In this document: positions 1 to 4,446 of the stretch, piece by piece
Numbering within the stretch: position 1 is the stretch's first letter
Layout: every line of letters begins with the position of its first letter
Source: CAWACC01 sp964390695
Lineage (GTDB): Bacteria; Chlamydiota; Chlamydiia; Chlamydiales; Parachlamydiaceae
Length of the DNA stretch: 8,011 nucleotides
Assembly: GCA_964390695.1 (NCBI GenBank)
Contig: CAYMKI010000142.1
Location: forward strand, 1-8,011
Direction: 5' to 3'
Made by a program: the position numbers and the translations under genes
The notes under the pieces: model-generated
What the model was told of the DNA's origin: nothing
Database searches by the model: none
The model's input: the letters and a program-made list of their open reading frames with translations, nothing else

Positions 1-59
1 AGATCCTTTTGTTAAAAGGTTCTCTTATAATAAATTTTCTAATAAAATGGGTAATGACA

Positions 60-198
60 AGGGCATCGCCCTGGGTGAGCATTAGTCATATTATACGCCC
101 TGTAAGGGTGCTACAACCATAGATGAATATTTTAAGTCTTATGTAGCAGTCCTTCAGACTGCGACATCTTACCCATGAGCTACCCAGGGCGATGCCCT
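60..198. repeat. 17-bp perfect inverted repeat bounding a hairpin cluster (REP/BIME- or MITE-like)
   Basis: Positions 60-76 (AGGGCATCGCCCTGGGT) are the exact reverse complement of 182-198, so the two ends of a 139-bp segment could pair. Each arm also folds on itself: 60-72 as AGGGC-ATC-GCCCT and 183-201 as CCCAGGGC-GAT-GCCCTGGG (8-bp stem). Between them lie a hairpin at 96-110 (CGCCCT/AGGGTG with one G·T pair) and one at 141-167. Families of GC-rich hairpins of this sort are commonly dispersed in bacterial genomes as REP or BIME elements. Copy number cannot be judged from one window. Confidence 0.65.
141..167. repeat. 27-nt hairpin
   Basis: ATGT and GCAGTC (141-144, 146-151) pair with GACTGC and ACAT (157-162, 164-167) around a 5-nt loop CTTCA, with a single A·G mismatch (145/163). 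It belongs to the hairpin cluster and is not followed by a T-run, so it does not look like a terminator. Confidence 0.6.
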
Positions 199-211
199 GG
201 GCTAATTCGTT

Positions 212-228
212 CCAGCCCCTTGGGCTGG
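212..228. repeat. 17-nt hairpin at right end of the cluster
   Basis: CCAGCCC (212-218) pairs perfectly with GGGCTGG (222-228) around a 3-nt loop CTT. It sits 11 nt from the 183-201 hairpin and has the same GC-rich, 3-nt-loop design, which supports a common repetitive element extending to about 228. Confidence 0.55.
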
Positions 229-378
229 TGAGAGGGCTGTCAAAAAAGTACAAACTCCATTGTATAAAATCTGCATAAATATTAGTAATACACTTTAGGG
301 GCAACGACCCTTTGCAATGTGAGCAGCTGATCGTCTATTGATATGCATGTGCTAACTTTTTAATGTATCAAGTTTTAT

Positions 379-2706
379 TTATTGATTTGTAGCTTGCGAT
401 TTATACCCATAGAGCTCGAAATCTTCATGCGAGGCTTCAGGGGTGTTTATCATTTGTGTTAAGGAAGAGGATTCTTGATCTAGTTGGCGAATTAGGACAG
501 TATCGGTTCGGAGATCTGTGAGATTTACCGATGTTGGTATTGTTCCGGGGAGAGCATAAGTACTAGGTAGAGTTGGATTTGATATTCTATAGTGAGGATA
601 GGGGGTGAAAGCAGAGGGTCGATTAGGATTCAAGGGGAGAGAAATACAATTGAAAGCGGAGGGTCGATTAGGATTCAAGGGGAGAGAAATAGGGATGGTG
701 ACAGGCGTTATATTAAGGGGGGTTCTCAAAATCACTTGTTGATTAGGGCTTATTAGTATCGCAGGTTCCGAAGAGGTATTGTGGTTAGGGGAAATTATTT
801 TTTTTCTTTTAGGGGGGCGATGGCTTTCTTCGGTGCTTGACATGTTTAGGTCTGAGCCTTCCTCAGTTCTTTTGCGCTTTTTAGACTTTCTAGGGGTGGT
901 ATTGCGAGTTTCTTCAGTGGAAGTTGTATCTGATTGTGGAATATGTTTATCTGCGCTCTCTGAGGACACAGCATCCGAAATGGGCGAGCTGGATGCTGTT
1001 GAATCTATATCCATAGGTGCATCTTCTTCAATGCCGTTTTTTGATTTCCACTCAGCGAAAGAGAGAACTGTAGGACACCTGAACTCTATCTTATCTCTTA
1101 AGTAAGGCTGTATGGCTTTGGAATATTTAGAAAATGAGTATCCTGGTGTTCTTAATAAGTAATTGGAAAAACTTTGTTTTTTGGAATCTATCGATACGTT
1201 AAAAATATGTCCAGGTTTCGTAAACGAATTCAAGGTCTCTAAAAAAACAGGGTCTTCTAGTACCTCCGGTTTCACGTACGTGAATAATTTAAACACTTTA
1301 AGTAGATTAGTAGTTGCAATTTGGTAAAGACTCAACGTATTTGGTATGCTTTTTTGATTTGAGTCCACCTGTTTGTTTAATTTAAATGTCAAAATGGATT
1401 GTAAATCTTTAAAATATGGAGTGTTTGGGTATTTCTGGGTAAGAGAATGCAAATTGTTGCATATTAGTTCATATAGATATTTGCGATAGCCATAAATCCA
1501 ATAGGTTTTGGATGCATTATCAGCCAATAAAGTAGATAATTTTCTTTGGGAAGGTCTGGGGTGAAAATAGCTTCCGGTATAGTATAATTCATCATCGTGG
1601 GTGATAGAGTGAAAGGAATTTTTTAGTTTTAACGGTTTTGGACCGGCTTGGCCAGTTGCCAAAGCACAGGCTTTCTTAAATAAAGGTATTAAAAATCGCG
1701 GAGGGGTTGTGTCTGCAATAATATTGAAAATTTTAGAGAATTCCTCTTTATTTTTCGGAGCTAATTCAAATGGTATATCGGAGAGGGTTGAAAGAAGAAC
1801 TAATTCAAAAGGCGTGTACCCCCGGTGGAAAAGGGGGTGTATAGAATGAAAGGGCCCAGTTATTGCTCTTGCGCTCAGATTACGGGGATAAGGTGAATTT
1901 TCGAAGGCGCGAAGAGCTCTATTAAAATTATCTCGCAAACGATCTTTAGGAATGAACTGACCCTGTGCGATGGGTTCTAGCAAATCAATCAGTTTGATTT
2001 GATCCGTTTCGTTAAACTGAACAGGGTTTATATGTAATGGAATAATTCTGTTATGGCTCTTATTACCCGTATCAATATCACTCCAAACACATTTTAAAGC
2101 TTGTTTTATAGAAATAGGGGGGTGCTCATCTAATATTGGAGCTGAAAGTTGTTGGTTTTGAAAGATGTTTTTATTAAATAAGAAGGTGATATTGCGTTTT
2201 GTTGAATTTGGTACCCTATGTTTTACTAAACTGTATTTTTTGTTGATGATTTCATAGTTAAATGCAGTGTTGTTGAATTTATATTTATTGAATTCTTCAA
2301 CGATTTTTTTGCCGATACCTTTAGCTTGGTCTATGATTACAATTTTTGCTGATAATTCATGACAGACCTTAAATACGTTGTTAAAAAAAAGCTGAAATGC
2401 CTGTACATTGTTAGCCTTAGACAGCCCAAAAGCGGTCAATAAATCGAGTTGAGTATTTCCTAATTTTTTCTTTGCGAGCTTTATAATTTTTTCAGCCGTC
2501 TCAGCTTTGCAAAAATCGCCTTCAACGAAATCAGGATCATTGTTTTTGTCTTGATATTGATGATTGTAGATATAGGTTTCTTTTGAATTTGAATTTATAT
2601 CATTGGCTACTAATATTTTGAATCCGGCTTCAGCTAAGCAGCGATCTGTAATGCCAACTCCCGAGGCAATAGAAACGGCGGTAGGATATGTATTTATAGG
2701 GAACAT
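379..2706 (-). CDS. Catalytically dead DNA cytosine-C5 methyltransferase-like protein with NLS-like basic tail (putative secreted nucleomodulin)
   Basis: Residues 12-343 follow the order of a C5-cytosine methyltransferase: motif I-like SIASGVGI and AEAGF (12-29), motif II-like AND with ETY and NH (34-49), GDF (63-65), the motif IV strand DLL (88-90), motif VI strand (121-132), motif VIII-like VPNSTKR (165-171), a motif IX-like block HP..RGYTPFEL..LSTLSDIPF (290-313) and motif X-like ADTTPPRFL (331-339). The catalytic PCQ loop is absent (AFGLSKAN at 92-99), ENV is replaced by DQA (126-128), and QxRxR is degraded. Methyl transfer is therefore unlikely. Residues ~350-555 are unassigned. Residues 560-775 are Ser/Thr/Pro-rich and acidic, with basic clusters PRKSKKRKR (605-613) and RPPKRKK (630-636) like monopartite nuclear localization signals, plus a duplicated 15-residue unit (673-702). 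The ATG is supported by AAAGGA 6 nt upstream (2713-2718). Fold assignment is by motif reading; host nuclear action is inference. Confidence 0.7.
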   Translation of the reverse strand: MFPINTYPTAVSIASGVGITDRCLAEAGFKILVANDINSNSKETYIYNHQYQDKNNDPDFVEGDFCKAETAEKIIKLAKKKLGNTQLDLLTAFGLSKANNVQAFQLFFNNVFKVCHELSAKIVIIDQAKGIGKKIVEEFNKYKFNNTAFNYEIINKKYSLVKHRVPNSTKRNITFLFNKNIFQNQQLSAPILDEHPPISIKQALKCVWSDIDTGNKSHNRIIPLHINPVQFNETDQIKLIDLLEPIAQGQFIPKDRLRDNFNRALRAFENSPYPRNLSARAITGPFHSIHPLFHRGYTPFELVLLSTLSDIPFELAPKNKEEFSKIFNIIADTTPPRFLIPLFKKACALATGQAGPKPLKLKNSFHSITHDDELYYTGSYFHPRPSQRKLSTLLADNASKTYWIYGYRKYLYELICNNLHSLTQKYPNTPYFKDLQSILTFKLNKQVDSNQKSIPNTLSLYQIATTNLLKVFKLFTYVKPEVLEDPVFLETLNSFTKPGHIFNVSIDSKKQSFSNYLLRTPGYSFSKYSKAIQPYLRDKIEFRCPTVLSFAEWKSKNGIEEDAPMDIDSTASSSPISDAVSSESADKHIPQSDTTSTEETRNTTPRKSKKRKRTEEGSDLNMSSTEESHRPPKRKKIISPNHNTSSEPAILISPNQQVILRTPLNITPVTIPISLPLNPNRPSAFNCISLPLNPNRPSAFTPYPHYRISNPTLPSTYALPGTIPTSVNLTDLRTDTVLIRQLDQESSSLTQMINTPEASHEDFELYGYKSQATNQ
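606..691 (-). repeat. 45-nt in-frame tandem duplication in the methyltransferase-like gene tail
   Basis: Segments 606-646 and 651-691 are 41 nt long and differ at one base (613 A versus 658 G), with a 45-nt period. In protein they give two copies of ISLPLNPNRPSAF (673-685 and 688-700). Near identity at synonymous as well as coding positions points to a recent duplication by slippage or recombination in the disordered tail. Confidence 0.9.
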
Positions 2707-2757
2707 TAAAAATCCTTTAAATGAGAATAGTTTTATGAAAATGTTATTATGTAGTAT

Positions 2758-2787
2758 ATTCTATTATATTAAAAATATTAATGTCAA
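2758..2787 (-). promoter_or_regulatory. Sigma70-type promoter for the methyltransferase-like gene
   Basis: Read on the minus strand, TTGACA (2787-2782) is a perfect -35 consensus and TAGAAT (2763-2758) a 5/6 match to -10, with an 18-bp spacer. The start would be near 2751, giving a leader of about 45 nt before the ATG at 2706. A TATAAT on the minus strand at 2768-2763 has poor spacing (13 bp) to the same -35. Confidence 0.55.
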
Positions 2788-2817
2788 ATATTAAAAAAGT
2801 TGCATGAGAGTTTATGG

Positions 2818-2846
2818 TTGATGGTAATGTAAATATTTGTTATAAT
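2818..2846 (+). promoter_or_regulatory. Sigma70-type promoter for the 2904-4337 operon
   Basis: TTGATG (2818-2823) and a perfect TATAAT (2841-2846) are separated by 17 bp, with a TGT directly before the -10 (extended -10). Transcription would start near 2853, leaving a leader of about 50 nt. It lies back to back with the minus-strand promoter at 2758-2787, so the two units may be co-regulated through the shared 197-bp intergenic region. Confidence 0.7.
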
Positions 2847-2880
2847 GTATTTCATTTTAAATAAAAAAAATAACACAATT

Positions 2881-2897
2881 TTCCTTTTATAAAGGAG
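2881..2897 (+). promoter_or_regulatory. Shine-Dalgarno site sequestered in a short hairpin
   Basis: The strong ribosome binding site AAAGGAG (2891-2897, 6 nt before the ATG at 2904) forms the 3' arm of a hairpin: TCCTTT (2882-2887), loop TAT, AAAGGA (2891-2896), extendable by one U·G pair (2881/2897). A short AU-rich stem hiding the SD is the layout of simple RNA thermometers, but the stem is weak and may just be chance. Confidence 0.4.
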
Positions 2898-2903
2898 TAT
2901 ATT

Positions 2904-3215
2904 ATGAAAAATTTGTATTTGTTATGTTTGATATTTTTATCTTCATCTCATTTGTCTGCATCCAGTTCTTGGGAAGACTCTCCACATAATTGGAAAAATT
3001 CTACAAACAACTGGGAAAACTCTCCGCATAATTGGAAAAATTCACATAATAACTGGAAAAACTCTAAACACAATAGTCGGTCCGGAGGAGTCTTTGATGA
3101 TAAAGGCAAGCGGATAGGCTATGTTGTAGAAAAAGACGATGGAGATTTTAATCTTTTTAACAACGAAGGTAAGCGGATAGGATACATAAAAAAACCACGG
3201 CAACAAAACACTTAA
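2904..3215 (+). CDS. Small exported protein with 7-residue Trp repeats and two GKRIGY motifs
   Basis: The 103-residue product begins with a typical signal peptide: Lys2, a hydrophobic core at 4-12, and a likely cleavage after LSA (17-19). The mature part has tryptophans at exactly every seventh residue (23, 30, 37, 44, 51) in the pattern NW[K/E]NS-x-[H/N]. Two copies of a 13-residue unit follow, V-F-D-D-K-G-K-R-I-G-Y-V-V (63-75) and its variant at 84-96, 21 residues apart. I recall small exported bacterial hypothetical proteins of this NW-repeat plus NG/GKR-GY type, but know no function for them. The mature protein is basic, very hydrophilic and lacks cysteines. It has a strong SD, a near-consensus promoter, and lies 6 nt upstream of the protease gene, so they are probably co-transcribed. 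A role at the envelope or outside the cell is inference. Confidence 0.85.
   Translation: MKNLYLLCLIFLSSSHLSASSSWEDSPHNWKNSTNNWENSPHNWKNSHNNWKNSKHNSRSGGVFDDKGKRIGYVVEKDDGDFNLFNNEGKRIGYIKKPRQQNT
2967..3074 (+). repeat. 21-nt-period coding repeat (7-residue Trp unit)
   Basis: Five Trp codons spaced 21 nt apart (2970 to 3054) mark a tandem repeat. At DNA level the best-preserved period is 42 nt: CATAATTGGAAAAATTC occurs twice, beginning near 2984 and 3026, alternating with more diverged AACTGGGAAAACTC-type units. This suggests expansion by duplication of unit pairs. Confidence 0.75.
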
Positions 3216-3221
3216 AGTAAA

Positions 3222-4337
3222 ATGTATATGTCATTGAATATTGATAATTTTTTTAGCTACTATGCTGTGCATGTTTTCGACACGGATAAAACAGGGCGTT
3301 ACCAGCCACTGAAACCAAATGAAAAGGCAATAGCCTTAGTCTGTTCAGTAGCATTAGGTATTTTTACTTTGGGGTTATACCATCTAGTATTAAAAATAAA
3401 TGAGTGGATGAGCCAGAAAGTAATAACGGTGCAAACACAATCTATACACTCCTTTCCGCAAATTATTGAGTCTGGACTGCTGGAGCATACAAATCTCAAA
3501 GTGCAGATAGAACAACAGGACTATTGGCATGCTATAGAGAATTCTCCTGAGCTCAAACAGTGGTTCGAGACGGAATTCTGTGCCAGGAGAAAAAACATCG
3601 GTTATCGCGTCCATCCAGGCAGTCTTTTTCCTTTAAGTGAAACACAGATCAGGCAAGCTAAGCAGTTTTATGAAACTCTGTCGTCTATGCCAAAAAACCA
3701 TATTTTAGAGAACGAAAATATTTGGATACAAGCGGGTGAAGTTCTTAAACTTGCTCAGGCGCGGCTAAGCGATGAAGGAGTAGATGTTATTTTAGCTATT
3801 TTGCATAAAACAAGCTTCTGCCCAGATGTATATGTTAAATCTTCACGTACTTATGAGACGTTAATACAATGGCCTGAGACGGATGTTTTTGCTCGCAGAC
3901 CTGAGCAAATACTTAATAACGGAAAAATGTTCATTCCGATTATTCAAGGTACAGGTGTCAGTGCTCATGCGACTTTGATAGTGGCTGATTTTAAAGCTAA
4001 AACTATGCAGCATTTCGATTCTTTAGGATCGCCTGGATTGACCACAATGAAAACCGTGGCTGATTGGCTGAATAGGTTAAGGAAAAGAAAAGGCGGAGAA
4101 GCGATTGATTGGCAAATAAGCATACCTAAACACGGCTCAAAGCAAGATTTAGACGATTGCACGATTTTTACGATTCGTTTTTTCGAGATTCTTCTCAAAG
4201 AAGATGGCCTGAAGCAAACAGACAGTCCTTATGACTTCAAATTTACTGCCCAGAATGTCCCTTACTACCGATTGATCCTGCTATATCGGCTATCTGAAGT
4301 TTTTAAATTCCAACATTCTCCAAACGTGCAACAGTAA
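3222..4337 (+). CDS. Clan CE (Ulp1/YopJ-like) cysteine protease, putative host-directed deubiquitinase/deSUMOylase-type effector
   Basis: The C-terminal part of this 371-residue protein carries the ordered catalytic residues of clan CE peptidases: His249 in HATLIVAD, Asp266 in FDSLG (17 residues later, as in Ulp1/C48), Gln308 and Cys313 in QDLDDC. The Cys is followed by Thr-Ile rather than the Gly common in Ulp1, and Ala follows the His where Trp is usual, so the subfamily is uncertain; YopJ-like acetyltransferases share the fold. A hydrophobic segment at 36-57 follows a short N-terminal region, and residues 60-240 are unassigned. In chlamydiae this family includes deubiquitinating and deneddylating proteases such as ChlaDub1, which are membrane anchored near the N-terminus. 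Start: ATG 3222, with Met3 (3228) an alternative; neither has a good SD, and the 6-nt gap suggests coupling to the preceding gene. Substrate is unknown. Confidence 0.75.
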   Translation: MYMSLNIDNFFSYYAVHVFDTDKTGRYQPLKPNEKAIALVCSVALGIFTLGLYHLVLKINEWMSQKVITVQTQSIHSFPQIIESGLLEHTNLKVQIEQQDYWHAIENSPELKQWFETEFCARRKNIGYRVHPGSLFPLSETQIRQAKQFYETLSSMPKNHILENENIWIQAGEVLKLAQARLSDEGVDVILAILHKTSFCPDVYVKSSRTYETLIQWPETDVFARRPEQILNNGKMFIPIIQGTGVSAHATLIVADFKAKTMQHFDSLGSPGLTTMKTVADWLNRLRKRKGGEAIDWQISIPKHGSKQDLDDCTIFTIRFFEILLKEDGLKQTDSPYDFKFTAQNVPYYRLILLYRLSEVFKFQHSPNVQQ

Positions 4338-4350
4338 GGGTGCAATTAAA

Positions 4351-4435
4351 ACCCAAATAAAATGAAAATTTGAAATTTCGACCTAACCAAAGCCACGCGG
4401 TTAGGTGAGAAACCAATTTTTAATTTTGTTTGGGT
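4351..4435. terminator. Large imperfect palindrome between convergent genes, likely bidirectional terminator
   Basis: A perfect 8-bp stem ACCTAACC/GGTTAGGT (4381-4388, 4399-4406) with a 10-nt loop lies at the centre. The flanks are also complementary: 4351-4363 (ACCCAAATAAAAT) pairs with 4423-4435 at 12 of 13 positions, with A/T-rich partly paired sequence between. T-rich tracts follow the central stem on both strands, though about 10 nt away. It lies 13 nt after the stop of the plus-strand protease gene and 11 nt after the stop of the minus-strand operon, a place where a shared terminator is expected. Confidence 0.6.
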
Positions 4436-4446
4436 ATGGGTTGGGT

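Larger units (their letters stand above)
1..378. other. Non-coding region with clustered hairpins
   Basis: No credible gene is seen here. A 72-codon open frame on the minus strand (86-304) runs straight through the palindromes and has no recognisable protein features, so I treat it as spurious. The stretch lies downstream of the minus-strand gene ending at 379. It contains a 6-bp hairpin at 5-19 (CCTTTT/AAAAGG, 3-nt loop) and a group of at least five hairpins between 60 and 228. No convincing intrinsic terminator for the 379-2706 gene is visible; a T-rich stretch on the minus strand near 245 precedes, rather than follows, the hairpins. Confidence 0.6.

Noticed and set aside
5..19. CCTTTT-GTT-AAAAGG hairpin as an intrinsic terminator
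   Set aside because: The stem is AT-rich and followed by TTCTCTT rather than a clean T-run; without the upstream gene the call cannot be supported.
86..304. 72-codon minus-strand open frame through the hairpin cluster
   Set aside because: It is created by the palindromic repeats, has no SD or protein-like features, and is typical of spurious ORFs in REP-like elements.
779..1105. 108-codon plus-strand open frame
   Set aside because: Lies antisense inside the tail of the methyltransferase-like gene; its apparent composition mirrors the Ser/Lys-rich coding strand.
379..2706. Active restriction-modification methyltransferase
   Set aside because: The PCQ and ENV motifs are missing and no restriction endonuclease gene is adjacent.
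2603..2794. 63-codon plus-strand open frame across the start of the methyltransferase-like gene
   Set aside because: Antisense shadow with no SD; it overlaps the motif I coding region and the minus-strand promoter.
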